From Planctomycetota bacterium (GTDB lineage: Bacteria; Planctomycetota; Planctomycetia; Pirellulales; Pirellulaceae), in contig CAUJHS010000038.1 in assembly GCA_963204915.1 (NCBI GenBank), positions 1 to 64,000 on the forward strand: a stretch of 64,000 nucleotides of DNA. Reading direction: 5' to 3'. Every line of letters starts with the position of its first letter. Position 1 is the stretch's first letter. Below the pieces are notes generated by a model. That model searched no databases. It had not been told where the DNA came from and was given only the letters and a program-made list of their open reading frames with translations. The position numbers and the translations under genes are program-made. Below are positions 28,915-38,296 of the stretch, in pieces.

Positions 28915-30347
28915 GGCCCAACTTCCTTCGCCCGAGCGTTGCGGCCCGTCGCCCAATAAAAGAACACCACGCCCACCAAAATGAGAAGACTACCGGCGGC
29001 GGTTTGCTGCCATTTGTCAATCAACATGCTCACCAGCGCTGCGGCAAACGCAAGCAAATAGAGTGCGGGGGTGATTGGATAGCCCCACGTCCGGTAGGGG
29101 CGGGGCAAATCCGGCATTTTCCACCGTAACACAAATACCGACGCTACCGCCAAGGCGTAAAATAACGAACCGCCAAAAATCACAAAATCGGTCAAAGCGT
29201 CAAAGGCGTCCATCGGTACCGGTTTCCAAGCATACGCTGCAAAAACCAGCAGTGACGCCCAAACGCCTTGCGCCACGACCGCGTTTCCCGGCGTTTCATA
29301 CTTGGAGTGGACGGTCGCCAAGTGGCGAGGCAGTAAGCCGTCGCGCGCCATGGCAAAGTAAATACGCGGCCCGGTAAGCAAGTTCGATTGCGTGGCGCCG
29401 AAAGTCGAGCACATCACGCCAATGGCCGCCACGGTGACGCCAGCGGCTCCGAACAGTACTTTGAATACATCACTCGCCACGGCTTCGGAACCGGCCACCG
29501 CATCCATGGGCAGCACCAAGTGGTAAACCGTATTCGCGCCCGCGTACACCGCAATCACGATGACCATTCCAATGGTTAACGACAACGGAATGTTGCGCTG
29601 CGGATTGCGAATCTCTTCGGCCACCGGCGCCACATTGATCCAACCATCGTAAGGCCACAACACGGCGATGGCCGCCACGCCAATGGCTCGCCAAAACGCT
29701 GCCGATAGGTCCGTCGGCCAGATCGGCGACAAATTCGCCACGTTGGTCTTTCCAGCCAAAAAGGGAAGCGTGATCAGCGCGATGAGAAAGCCAATTTTCA
29801 CCACCATCGTAAAGTTTTGCAGCGAGGCGCCCCACCGCGTGCTTCGCCAGTTCACGGCCGTAAGAAACAAAATCAATCCGACGGCGACCCAAGGTTGAAC
29901 CGCTGGCGGAATTGGCGCTACTCCGCGAATCGCCGAGTTCAAGTAGATGACGGTCGCACACGCCAAGGCTCCCAACGAACCCGTTCGTACGATCCAAAAC
30001 TCGGTCCAACCCCATAGAAAGGCTGGCAATCGGCCGTAAGCCTCTTTGAGGTAAACATACGGCCCCCCTGCTCGGGGAAGCATCGCGGCGAGTTCGGCCA
30101 GCGCGAGCGACCCGCATAGGGTGACCAAACCGATCACAATCCAAATGCTGATGATTGGACCAAAGGAGTGCAGCTCGCGCGCCACCACCGCCGCTTTGAG
30201 AAATACGCCGGAACCGACGATTGACCCGACGACCAGCGCTACCGCGTCGAACAGGCCCAGCACACGCGGAAGGCGACGATGCGTGGAGTGGGCGTCGTCC
30301 TCGTCGGCAGAAGAAGCCGGCGGCGGATTGTGAATCGATTCGTGCAT
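28911..30347 (-). CDS. APC-superfamily amino-acid permease
   Basis: 478 residues with about 12 membrane helices. FDAVALVVGSIVGSGVFLKAA near residue 35 is the substrate-site helix of APC permeases; PRAGGPYVYLKEAYG and YDGWINVAPVAEEIRNPQRN are also characteristic of the LAT/serine-threonine-exchanger-like branch. The longest frame starts at 30482, but ATG 30347 has GAGGA at six bases and removes a non-conserved 45-residue leader. Its stop overlaps the DedA start (ATGA). A hairpin and a palindrome lie just upstream (30386-30431). Confidence 0.87.
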   Translation of the reverse strand: MHESIHNPPPASSADEDDAHSTHRRLPRVLGLFDAVALVVGSIVGSGVFLKAAVVARELHSFGPIISIWIVIGLVTLCGSLALAELAAMLPRAGGPYVYLKEAYGRLPAFLWGWTEFWIVRTGSLGALACATVIYLNSAIRGVAPIPPAVQPWVAVGLILFLTAVNWRSTRWGASLQNFTMVVKIGFLIALITLPFLAGKTNVANLSPIWPTDLSAAFWRAIGVAAIAVLWPYDGWINVAPVAEEIRNPQRNIPLSLTIGMVIVIAVYAGANTVYHLVLPMDAVAGSEAVASDVFKVLFGAAGVTVAAIGVMCSTFGATQSNLLTGPRIYFAMARDGLLPRHLATVHSKYETPGNAVVAQGVWASLLVFAAYAWKPVPMDAFDALTDFVIFGGSLFYALAVASVFVLRWKMPDLPRPYRTWGYPITPALYLLAFAAALVSMLIDKWQQTAAGSLLILVGVVFFYWATGRNARAKEVGP

Positions 30348-30385
30348 CAATTCCTCGGTGGCGCATGACAACGTCAAAGTTCCCC

Positions 30386-30403
30386 CGCCCGAGAAATCGG
30401 GCG
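30386..30403. promoter_or_regulatory. 7-bp hairpin in the permease leader
   Basis: CGCCCGA and TCGGGCG form a perfect stem around a 4-base loop (GAAA on the plus strand), 39 bases before the permease ATG at 30347. In the minus-strand mRNA it would be a stable 5'-leader hairpin. Confidence 0.4.
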
Positions 30404-30411
30404 CACTCCGA

Positions 30412-30431
30412 TCATCGACGATTGTCGATGA
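30412..30431. promoter_or_regulatory. 20-bp perfect palindrome, candidate operator
   Basis: TCATCGAC and GTCGATGA are perfect inverted repeats spaced by four bases, in the divergent region between the permease (65 bases away) and cstA (about 180 bases away). The size and symmetry suit a dimeric helix-turn-helix regulator, but no regulator gene is adjacent. Confidence 0.4.
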
Positions 30432-30611
30432 AACGGCAACAGCACTATACTGTTCACACGCCGTATTCCCTATTTGGCGCACGGGGAAATGCGGTAGATT
30501 AAGTCATCCGCGACGCAGGGGCCCCGCGAGGGCGATTTCGTAGGTGGCGACCGAGCGTCAATTCCTCCCGCCCCAACGCTGCACACGCTCCAGGGGACAA
30601 GGTAATTCCTC

Positions 30612-32780
30612 ATGCATGCCATGCCGTTGATAATCGGGGTGCTCGCCTGTATGGCGATCGCCTATCGTTTCTACAGCGCATTTCTGGCGGCCAAAGTCGC
30701 TGCCTTAGACGATGCGCGCACCACGCCGGCCTACGCCCTAAACGACGGACAAAACTATCACCCCACACATAAGTGGGTCTTGTTTGGTCACCACTTCGCG
30801 GCAATTTCCGGAGCCGGGCCGCTCATTGGTCCTGTGCTTGCGGTCCAATTTGGATACATGCCCGGGCTGTTGTGGCTGGTGGTTGGCGTGTGTTTGGCTG
30901 GGGCCGTGCAAGACATGCTCGTTCTGGCCGCCTCGGTGCGGTATGGCGGACGCTCCTTAGCCGAGATCGCTCGTACGGTCATCGGCCCCGTAGCCGGCGG
31001 CGCAGCTTCCATCGCCATTCTGTTCGTCGTGGTGATTGCACTTTCTGGCCTGGGGCTGGTCGTGGTCAAGGCGCTGGGGGGGGAGGAAATCAAACTCGCC
31101 CAAGGCACCGTGATTGAGTTGCCGAACGACACCTCACTTGAACGCACCACAGAAGAACGTCATGCGCTCTTGGAAATTCCTCCGGGCGCACGGGTGTTGT
31201 ATCCCAACGGCGCCGAAACGACGCGCACGAGCGGTTTCACCCTGGCGCTGCCCGCGAACGCGGCGGAAGAAGTGGAGTCTCCCACCCGGTTCGTCATACC
31301 GGCCGGCTCGACCGAACTTGTGCCCGGCAGCAGTTGGGGAACCTTCACCATCGCCTGCACGGTGCCGATCGCGTTGCTGGTCGGGTTGTACATGTACAAG
31401 ATTCGCAAAGGGCGGGTGTTGGAGGCTTCGCTCGTGGGTGCGGCGGGCGTGTTGGCCGCTACGGTGGCGGGCAACTGGATTCCCGGTTCGCCGCTAGAGC
31501 CGTATTTTTCGCTGTCGCGCGGCGCCACGATTGCGGCAATTTGCGCCTATGGCTTTATTGCGTCGGTATTGCCGGTTTGGTTGTTGCTTTGCCCGCGCGA
31601 TTACCTGTCGAGCTTTCTCAAGATTGGCACGATTTTGCTTTTAGTCGTGGGCGTGATTGTGGCCAACCCGCGACTTGAAGCGCCGCCGGTAAACCAGTAT
31701 TTCGCCGCGGGTGGCGGGCCGAATTTCGGCGGCGCGATTTTCCCGTTTGTGTTTATCTGTGTCATGTGCGGCGCTATTTCGGGGTTTCACGCGTTGGTGT
31801 CTTCGGGCACGACGCCGAAAATGATCTCTAAGGAAAGTCATATTCGTCCCATCGGGTATGGCGCCATGCTGATGGAAAGCTTGGTTGGCGTGTTGGCTTT
31901 AATCGCCGCCGCCTCGCTGCCTCAGGGAGATTACTGGGCGATCAACATTGACCTGGCGCGTATCGATCAATACGCCGATGTTCTGGTGAAAATGCAGGCC
32001 GACGCCGACAACCTGCACGAGATTGAACGGCAGGTCGGCGGCGAGTCATTGCGAGGCCGCACGGGAGGCGCCGTGACGCTGGCCGTGGGAATGTCGCAAA
32101 TTCTGACCGAGGCCATGCGACGTGTGGCCGGCGATCGCTTGAGCCTGGATGCCGTGATCAAGTACTGGTATCACTTTGCCATCATGTTCGAGGCGCTGTT
32201 TATCTTGACCACCATCGACACCGGCACGCGCATTGCGCGGTTCTTGTTGCAAGAAGCGCTTGGCAAAATCTACAAGCCGTTTGACCGTGTCGATTGGCTT
32301 CCCGGCGCCGTAATTTGCACCGGGCTGGTTACGCTGGGCTGGGGCGGCTTGATCTGGACAGGCTCGATCGACACGATTTGGCCCATGTTCGGCATCGCCA
32401 ACCAACTTTTGGCCGTGATTGCCTTGTGCATTGTGACCAGCGTGCTGGTGGCCAATGGACGCGGGAAGTACATTGCCGTGACGCTCATCCCCATGGCGTT
32501 TGTGATTGTCACTACGGTCACGGCCGCCAATCAAATGGTTACAGGCCGGTTCAAAGATTTGCTCCTTACCGGCATCAAGCGTCAAGAATGGACGATGATT
32601 TTGCAGGGCGGGCTAAACATCGTCATGACTTTGTTCGTCATGGGCTGTTTGCTGGTGCTGATGGTTGGCGCGGTGTCGCAATGGCTGTCGGTGTGGCGCG
32701 GCGGCCCGCAGGCCCCGGCGCCGCGCGATGACCAAGGCGATTTGCTGGCCGTTCGGGGCGGCGACGCCTCGGACGAATAA
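30612..32780 (+). CDS. cstA: CstA-family carbon starvation protein / peptide-pyruvate transporter
   Basis: 722 residues with about 15-18 membrane helices. HKWVLFGHHFAAISGAGPLI near residue 53 and GAVQDMLVLAASVRYGGRSL near 97 are hallmark CstA motifs, as are HALVSSGTTPKMI and TIDTGTRIARF. CstA proteins take up pyruvate or small peptides during carbon limitation. A soluble insert of about 85 residues (about 155-238) follows the fifth helix. ATG 30612 has AAGG about nine bases before; a second in-frame ATG is at 30621. No CstA-regulating two-component pair or CsrA target is obvious here. Confidence 0.92.
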   Translation: MHAMPLIIGVLACMAIAYRFYSAFLAAKVAALDDARTTPAYALNDGQNYHPTHKWVLFGHHFAAISGAGPLIGPVLAVQFGYMPGLLWLVVGVCLAGAVQDMLVLAASVRYGGRSLAEIARTVIGPVAGGAASIAILFVVVIALSGLGLVVVKALGGEEIKLAQGTVIELPNDTSLERTTEERHALLEIPPGARVLYPNGAETTRTSGFTLALPANAAEEVESPTRFVIPAGSTELVPGSSWGTFTIACTVPIALLVGLYMYKIRKGRVLEASLVGAAGVLAATVAGNWIPGSPLEPYFSLSRGATIAAICAYGFIASVLPVWLLLCPRDYLSSFLKIGTILLLVVGVIVANPRLEAPPVNQYFAAGGGPNFGGAIFPFVFICVMCGAISGFHALVSSGTTPKMISKESHIRPIGYGAMLMESLVGVLALIAAASLPQGDYWAINIDLARIDQYADVLVKMQADADNLHEIERQVGGESLRGRTGGAVTLAVGMSQILTEAMRRVAGDRLSLDAVIKYWYHFAIMFEALFILTTIDTGTRIARFLLQEALGKIYKPFDRVDWLPGAVICTGLVTLGWGGLIWTGSIDTIWPMFGIANQLLAVIALCIVTSVLVANGRGKYIAVTLIPMAFVIVTTVTAANQMVTGRFKDLLLTGIKRQEWTMILQGGLNIVMTLFVMGCLLVLMVGAVSQWLSVWRGGPQAPAPRDDQGDLLAVRGGDASDE

Positions 32781-32918
32781 CACCTTCGAACTCGCGACAA
32801 CCGCCGCACGTTTGTTAAACGGGGAAACCACGCTCTGGAGTCTTAACATTTCCCTCCAGGCGTTTTCGGCGCCGCGATTGGCGGCGATTCTTTGCTCTAA
32901 CCTCTCGTTGATTCGTCT

Positions 32919-34355
32919 ATGTGGACCAGGATTCTCGTGCTGGGGTTGGCGATTGCGGCATTGCCCGCTGGGGCGATTGCCCAAGAGCAGGGGCACACCG
33001 CGGCGATGGGCGCCCAGTTGTCGCTCGTCACGGTGCTGCCGTTCATCGCCCTGCTGCTGGCGATTGCGATCTTTCCGCTGGTCGCCTCGCATTGGTGGGA
33101 ACACAACCGCAACAAGGCAATGGTTGCGGCGATTCTGGCCGTGCCGCTGGCGGTGTACCTGGTGTCGGCATGGGGAGACGCTGGCGTGCATGAGCTGGAG
33201 GAAAAAGCGAAGGAGTATCTCAGCTTCATTATGCTCCTCGGCTCGCTGTTCGTGATCAGCGGCGGTATTTACCTGGGCGGCTCGCTTGCCGGTACGCCTT
33301 TGGCCAACACCGGCATGTTGGCCCTGGGCGCGGTCTCTGCCAATTTGATTGGCACCACGGGAGCGTCAATGATTCTCATTCGCCCGCTGTTAAGGGCGAA
33401 CGAGTCGCGACAGCGCAAGTCGCACGTGGTGATTTTCTTTATTTTTGTCGTGTCGAACTGTGGCGGTTTGTTGACCCCCTTGGGAGATCCGCCATTGTTT
33501 CTTGGGTTCCTCAAAGGCGTGCCCTTCGAGTGGACCTTGAAGTTGTGGCCTCAGTGGCTCGTCGTCAATGGCGTGCTCTTGGCGCTCTTTCACGTGTGGG
33601 ACGGGCGGGTATTGATTCGCGAAGACCGAGACCGCCCGGGCTCGCAGGTGGAAGAGGTACTCAAGCACGAACGTTTACACGTCATCGGTTGGCATAACTT
33701 CGTGTTCCTGGCGGGAATCGTGGCGACCATTTACGCCTCGGGCCGAGGTTTGGGCAACGGAGGCAACGCCTGGCCCTTTGGCGTTCAAGAGGGGGTGATG
33801 TTGCTGTTGACCATCCTCGCGTATGGTTCAACACGTGCGGCGATTCGTGAGAAGAATCGCTTCGCCTGGGGACCGATTGTGGAAGTCGCGGTACTATTCG
33901 CGGGAATCTTCATCACCATGGCGCCCGCACTTCAAATTCTCAACGCCTGGGGCCAAGGAGAGCGTATGGTCTTGGGATTGCCGCTGGCAATTGACCAGCC
34001 CTGGCAATTTTTCTGGGCGACGGGCGTCTTGTCGAGCTTCTTGGACAATGCCCCCACCTACCTTACGATGGCGGCAACCGCCTGTGGTCTTAAAGGCGTG
34101 CCTACCGAGGGACGCTATATGGCGGAGTTCATTGCTCAAGGCGCCGACGCGGCCAAGCTATTGGCCGCCATTTCTTGCGGTGCCGTGTTCATGGGCGCCA
34201 ATACTTACATTGGCAACGGACCGAACTTCATGGTCCGAGCAATTGCCGAAAGCGGTGGCGTCCGCATGCCCGGCTTTTTTGGGTACATGCTTTACAGCGG
34301 CGCCATTTTACTGCCCGTGTTCGTATTGATCACCGTGCTCTTCTTCCGGGGATGA
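32919..34355 (+). CDS. NhaD-like Na+/H+ antiporter (ion transporter superfamily)
   Basis: 478 residues with about 12 membrane helices. The first hydrophobic segment ends in a signal-like AGAIA. Key segments are NLIGTTGASMILIRPLL, NCGGLLTPLGDPPLFLGFLKG and FLDNAPTYLTMAATACGLKG, the paired broken-helix regions of NhaD/ArsB-type carriers. The GDPP and DNAPTY motifs support sodium/proton antiport as the likeliest role, though some relatives carry other ions. It follows cstA by 138 bases on the same strand and may be co-transcribed. Confidence 0.85.
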   Translation: MWTRILVLGLAIAALPAGAIAQEQGHTAAMGAQLSLVTVLPFIALLLAIAIFPLVASHWWEHNRNKAMVAAILAVPLAVYLVSAWGDAGVHELEEKAKEYLSFIMLLGSLFVISGGIYLGGSLAGTPLANTGMLALGAVSANLIGTTGASMILIRPLLRANESRQRKSHVVIFFIFVVSNCGGLLTPLGDPPLFLGFLKGVPFEWTLKLWPQWLVVNGVLLALFHVWDGRVLIREDRDRPGSQVEEVLKHERLHVIGWHNFVFLAGIVATIYASGRGLGNGGNAWPFGVQEGVMLLLTILAYGSTRAAIREKNRFAWGPIVEVAVLFAGIFITMAPALQILNAWGQGERMVLGLPLAIDQPWQFFWATGVLSSFLDNAPTYLTMAATACGLKGVPTEGRYMAEFIAQGADAAKLLAAISCGAVFMGANTYIGNGPNFMVRAIAESGGVRMPGFFGYMLYSGAILLPVFVLITVLFFRG

Positions 34356-34393
34356 AATCACCCGCGGTTCGGCAATGTGCTCCGCCTACGGGC

Positions 34394-36031
34394 TCAACTG
34401 GCCAACGTGGGAGAGGGGGTTTTCTCCGGCGTGTTGAAGTCCTCGACGTCGAACAAGCGGGAAACCAGTTTGGGATCTGGCGGCGTGGTGCATAGGCTTA
34501 CAAGCACGCCGGCCAGCAGCGAGGCGAGTAGCCCCCAGACAATCGGCTCTAGTCCGAACAGATAATACGACCGAAAGCTCGTTGCCGGCCCGACAAGCGG
34601 GTCTTCCATTTGCGATCCGACAATGAGCAAGATCAAAGCGACCCCGCTTCCGGCAAGCATAGCCGCGAGCGCTCCCGCCGCGGTGGCGCGCCGCCAGAAG
34701 GCGGCCATCACCGCAGGCACCACAAATGCCGCGGCGCCGCTGGAGCCACAGAACACCACAATGGCCTGCAAGTACGCCACGGGCCGCAAATTCGCCAACA
34801 CGGCCACCAACCCCACGGCCGCCATGGTTGCGTAGGTCAAATACTGGATTTCGCGTTGGCCGGCGTCGTGGTGGAAAAAGCGCTGATATACATCGCGCAC
34901 CAGTCCCGAAGCGATCACGACCAAATACGAGCTGACGGTCGCCATGACGGCGCCAAAGGGCGCCGCCAGCACCAACCCTGCCAAAAGTGAACCACCCCAA
35001 AGGTCTTGCGTCGTCCACAGCGCCATACGCGGGATAATCTCGTCCGACTTTTCCACATCGGGAAAAACCGCGCGTGCGGCGACGCAAATCATGATGAGCG
35101 GCAGGTAAATCATCATGTTGTACGCGGCCAGAAGAAATACCGACCGACGGATCGTTTGGGTATCTTTGCAGGCCATGAGTCGTACGAGCGTGGCGGGAGA
35201 TCCCATGCCGCCGAACGACCAAACGAAAAAGAACGACAGCGCCAACCCCGGTGTGAGAAACTCGCGACCGTCGGGCGAAAAACCGGGCGCCTGCGCAAAC
35301 CCCGGCCCGGTGTTCTCCACCGCTCGGAGACTGGCTTCGTCTAGCCCGCCGAGGCGCCACAGCGCTAGGCCCAGCAAGAACGCCACGCCAATGAACATCA
35401 TGACGCTTTGAAATAAGTCGGTCCACACCGCGGCCAGAAAACCGCCAATCATCGTGTAACTGACCACCGTAACGGTAAACACCGCAAGACCGAGATAAAA
35501 CAGCCAGTCGATATCGCCGCCCGTGGCGGTCAAGGTGGGCGTCGCTTCTTGCGGCCAGGCGACCTTAATCACCGAGGCGCCCGCCTTGAATTGAGCCACC
35601 ATCATAAAACACATGAAGAACATGATGAGCAGCGACGAAACCAACCCCACGGCGGGACTGTTGAACCGTTCACGGAATAAATCGGGCACGGTAATGGCGC
35701 CCGTCCGCCGCGAAAGTTGAGAGAACCGCTTGGCCAGCACGCCAAAACCGGTAATGGGCACCACCATGTAGCTCGCAATCCACAGCGCGACGACCCAACC
35801 GTAGCTGTAAACCAGCGAGGGAAACCCCATGAACGTGCCGCCGCTTTGCACCGTAGCGGTAAGGGCCAGCGCCCAAGCCCCCAGCCCGCGATTGCCCAGG
35901 AAGTATCCTTGCAAGAACGAGCCTTTGCTCACGGCCCGTTGCGCTAAGGCGCCCAACCAAATCGAAGCGACGATAAACACGCCTAGCGCGGCGATGGCTC
36001 CAAAACCCTCCGGTCGCCATTCTTCTGCCAT
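34394..36031 (-). CDS. sodium:solute symporter (SSS family)
   Basis: 545 residues with about 13 membrane helices. Motifs YFLGNRGLGAWALALTATV, SGGTFMGFPSLVYSYGW and RRTGAITVPDLFRERFNS mark the SSS family (PanF/proline-type symporters), and GGFLAAVWTDLFQSVMM is the conserved central segment. GGAGG lies eight bases before ATG 36031, which overrides the longer frame from 36067. The gene directly upstream encodes a DUF997 protein, the usual small partner of PanF-like symporters, so the two form a unit. Substrate (pantothenate, amino acid or short acid) cannot be read. Confidence 0.88.
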   Translation of the reverse strand: MAEEWRPEGFGAIAALGVFIVASIWLGALAQRAVSKGSFLQGYFLGNRGLGAWALALTATVQSGGTFMGFPSLVYSYGWVVALWIASYMVVPITGFGVLAKRFSQLSRRTGAITVPDLFRERFNSPAVGLVSSLLIMFFMCFMMVAQFKAGASVIKVAWPQEATPTLTATGGDIDWLFYLGLAVFTVTVVSYTMIGGFLAAVWTDLFQSVMMFIGVAFLLGLALWRLGGLDEASLRAVENTGPGFAQAPGFSPDGREFLTPGLALSFFFVWSFGGMGSPATLVRLMACKDTQTIRRSVFLLAAYNMMIYLPLIMICVAARAVFPDVEKSDEIIPRMALWTTQDLWGGSLLAGLVLAAPFGAVMATVSSYLVVIASGLVRDVYQRFFHHDAGQREIQYLTYATMAAVGLVAVLANLRPVAYLQAIVVFCGSSGAAAFVVPAVMAAFWRRATAAGALAAMLAGSGVALILLIVGSQMEDPLVGPATSFRSYYLFGLEPIVWGLLASLLAGVLVSLCTTPPDPKLVSRLFDVEDFNTPEKTPSPTLAS

Positions 36032-36050
36032 CGTTCTTGCCTCCGGAGAG

Positions 36051-36359
36051 TTAGAGTTCGTCGTCACCTGCTGGCGGGGCTTCCGCTCCGAGAGGTTCGT
36101 CCGTCATGAACACGTAGGCGAACCACCACGAAACCACCAGGCATACAAGCCACGGCGCAATAATGCCCCAGAGCACCCAGTCGGGAATTCCCGCGTAAAA
36201 ACGCATCGTCGCGGGATCGCGACCATACGCGAAAAGCCAACAGTACCCCACGGTGTACGCCATCGCCAGAAACCAAATCAGAACCGAGACGATCGCCTCG
36301 CGGCGCGCGTTGCGCACCACCGGGTCTTCTTGGGGAAAGGTTTTTTCCGGAGTCAGCAT
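36051..36359 (-). CDS. DUF997 (YhdT-like) small membrane protein
   Basis: 102 residues from ATG 36359; a GTG at 36386 would add nine residues and overlap the SLC13 gene by 13 bases. REAIVSVLIWFLAMAYTVGY and PDWVLWGIIAPWLVCLVVSWWFAYVFM are the two membrane helices typical of the YhdT/DUF997 family, whose genes commonly precede sodium/pantothenate-type symporters. It lies 20 bases before the symporter and 14 bases after the SLC13 permease stop, so the three form an operon. It probably aids assembly or stability of the symporter; that role is inferred. Confidence 0.82.
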   Translation of the reverse strand: MLTPEKTFPQEDPVVRNARREAIVSVLIWFLAMAYTVGYCWLFAYGRDPATMRFYAGIPDWVLWGIIAPWLVCLVVSWWFAYVFMTDEPLGAEAPPAGDDEL

Positions 36360-36373
36360 CGCATTCACGCGGG

Positions 36374-38182
36374 TTAAAATGGCCACACAAACGGCGTGAC
36401 GCCGACCGTGACCGCCATGAACGTCAGGTTGAGCGGCACGCCAAAGCGAACATAGTCGCTAAAACGATAACCTCCCGGACCATACACCATCAAGTTGGTT
36501 TGGTACCCAATGGGCGTTGAAAAACCTGCCGATGCAGCCACCATAATGGCGATCAAAAACGGCATGTAGCTCACGCCAAGGTTTTCCGCCGCCGCCAACG
36601 CGACCGGAAACACGAGCACGGCCGCTGCGTTATTGGTGATCGCTTCCGTAAAGACGGTGGTCACAACATAGACCGCGAACAACACCAGCCAGGCGCGCAT
36701 CGGGCCTGCGAATCCCATACCGCTGACAAATCCAATCATCTCTTCGGCAATCGTGCTGGCCAATTGGCTGTCTTCAATCGCTTTACCAATTCCCAGCGAA
36801 GCCGCGATCACCACCAGCACGGACCAATCGACGCTGTTGCGCGCCTCGGCGCCGGTACAGCAACGTGTGATCAACATCAGTCCTGCCGCCAGCATGGCTG
36901 CCGGAAGCATATCGAGCCACTCGCCTGCGACCACTACAACCATGAAGACCAATATGGCGAGCGCGACCCACGCCAAATGATGCCGCGGCGGCGCCGAATT
37001 TTCGATACCGCTAACCAAAAAGAAATCGCGCGAGTTACGTTGTTGCTTCGCGAACTCCTGATGCGCCTCCAGCAAGAGCGTGTCGCCCGTTTGCAGGACA
37101 ATGTCGCCCACCTTGGATGTAACGCGGCGGCCGCTACGGGCCACGGCAATGACCGCGGCGTTGTAAACTTTGCGGAATTGCCCCTCACGGATGCTTTTTC
37201 CCACCAGCGGGCAACGGTCCGACACAACCGCTTCGACCAAACGCCGCTCCAACCGAGGCGCGTCGAGCTTGAAAGTTTGATTCGTGGCCGGCGCCAGTCC
37301 GCGCACTTTTTGCAAATCGACGACTGACTCGACCACGCCGACGAAAATCAAGCGGTCGTCGCCTTGCAAACGCTCGGTCGATCCAACCGCCGGCATAATC
37401 TGCCCGTCGCGGTCGATCTCCATCAGGTACAGGCCCGGCAATTGCCGCAAGCCTGCGTCTTCAATGGTGCGGTTGACCAGCGGCCCGCCCGGCTGCACGA
37501 TCATTTCCACCGAGTATTGCCGAGGGTCGTCGCTCAGGCTAATCGCAGGCTTACGATCCGGCAGCAACCACGGGCTGGCGACCAAGATGTAAACGAAACC
37601 TGCAATGGCGCACGGAATGCCGACCCACGTAATGTCGAACATGCTCAACCCTTGGCCCGTTGCGTCGATCAATAGACCGTGAACGACGAGGTTGGTGCTC
37701 GTGCCGATCAACGTGCAAACGCCGCCGAACGTCGCCGAGTAAGCCAAAGGGATAAACAATTTGGACGGACTGATTTGCGTCTTCTTACAAATGTCGTCGA
37801 TCACCGGCATGAACATCGCGACGACGGGCGTGTTGTTGAGAAACGCGCTCAAGACCATCACGGGACCCATCATGCGCGTTTGGGCGCCCATGACGGTTTT
37901 CGGACGCCCCAACAGCGGCTGAGTGATCAGCGCCATGGCCCCCGTGGCGGTCAGTCCGACCACGACGACATACAACACGCCGACGGTAATCAAACCGGGG
38001 TTTCCCATACCCGCGACCGCCTGCGCCGCATTGGGGAGCTTGGCGCCAGGAAATAACTCGGCTGCAAGAATGAGGATCGTTAATCCGCCGACCATCAGCG
38101 TGTCGGCGCCGGCCCAATTGCGGATCAGCCCGATGGTCAACACCACCACGACCCCGAGCGTCAGCCACGCTTCCCAACCCAT
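36374..38182 (-). CDS. SLC13-family permease with two RCK-C domains
   Basis: 602 residues. Hydrophobic N-terminal (1-210) and C-terminal (390-602) halves carry the twin DASS/SLC13 motifs (LSAFLNNTPVVAMFMPVI with GTSTNLVVHG, and TNNAAAVLVFPVA with PIGYQTNLMVYGPGGY). Between them, residues about 215-375 hold two TrkA-C/RCK-C-like regulatory domains (LVNRTIEDAGLRQLPGLYLM and PLVGKSIREGQFRKVYNAAV). This layout is common for bacterial transporters of sulfate or small dicarboxylates; the RCK-C part may bind a ligand. First gene of the three-gene unit with DUF997 and SSS. Confidence 0.88.
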   Translation of the reverse strand: MGWEAWLTLGVVVVLTIGLIRNWAGADTLMVGGLTILILAAELFPGAKLPNAAQAVAGMGNPGLITVGVLYVVVVGLTATGAMALITQPLLGRPKTVMGAQTRMMGPVMVLSAFLNNTPVVAMFMPVIDDICKKTQISPSKLFIPLAYSATFGGVCTLIGTSTNLVVHGLLIDATGQGLSMFDITWVGIPCAIAGFVYILVASPWLLPDRKPAISLSDDPRQYSVEMIVQPGGPLVNRTIEDAGLRQLPGLYLMEIDRDGQIMPAVGSTERLQGDDRLIFVGVVESVVDLQKVRGLAPATNQTFKLDAPRLERRLVEAVVSDRCPLVGKSIREGQFRKVYNAAVIAVARSGRRVTSKVGDIVLQTGDTLLLEAHQEFAKQQRNSRDFFLVSGIENSAPPRHHLAWVALAILVFMVVVVAGEWLDMLPAAMLAAGLMLITRCCTGAEARNSVDWSVLVVIAASLGIGKAIEDSQLASTIAEEMIGFVSGMGFAGPMRAWLVLFAVYVVTTVFTEAITNNAAAVLVFPVALAAAENLGVSYMPFLIAIMVAASAGFSTPIGYQTNLMVYGPGGYRFSDYVRFGVPLNLTFMAVTVGVTPFVWPF

Positions 38183-38245
38183 AGGTAGTTAAAGTCGTTC
38201 GTTAAAGTAACCATTCGGCTTCCCTGCCCGTTTGAACCGCCGCGC

Positions 38246-38271
38246 GCCGCAGCCATTTGCCTGGCTGCGGC
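38246..38271 (-). terminator. strong 10-bp hairpin after MFS gene
   Basis: GCCGCAGCCA and TGGCTGCGGC pair perfectly around a 6-base loop, 25 bases after the stop of the MFS gene at 38297 on the minus strand. There is no T run, so it may act with Rho, or protect the 3' end. Confidence 0.5.
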
Positions 38272-38296
38272 AATTCCTACTCGCACGGAAAAACTT

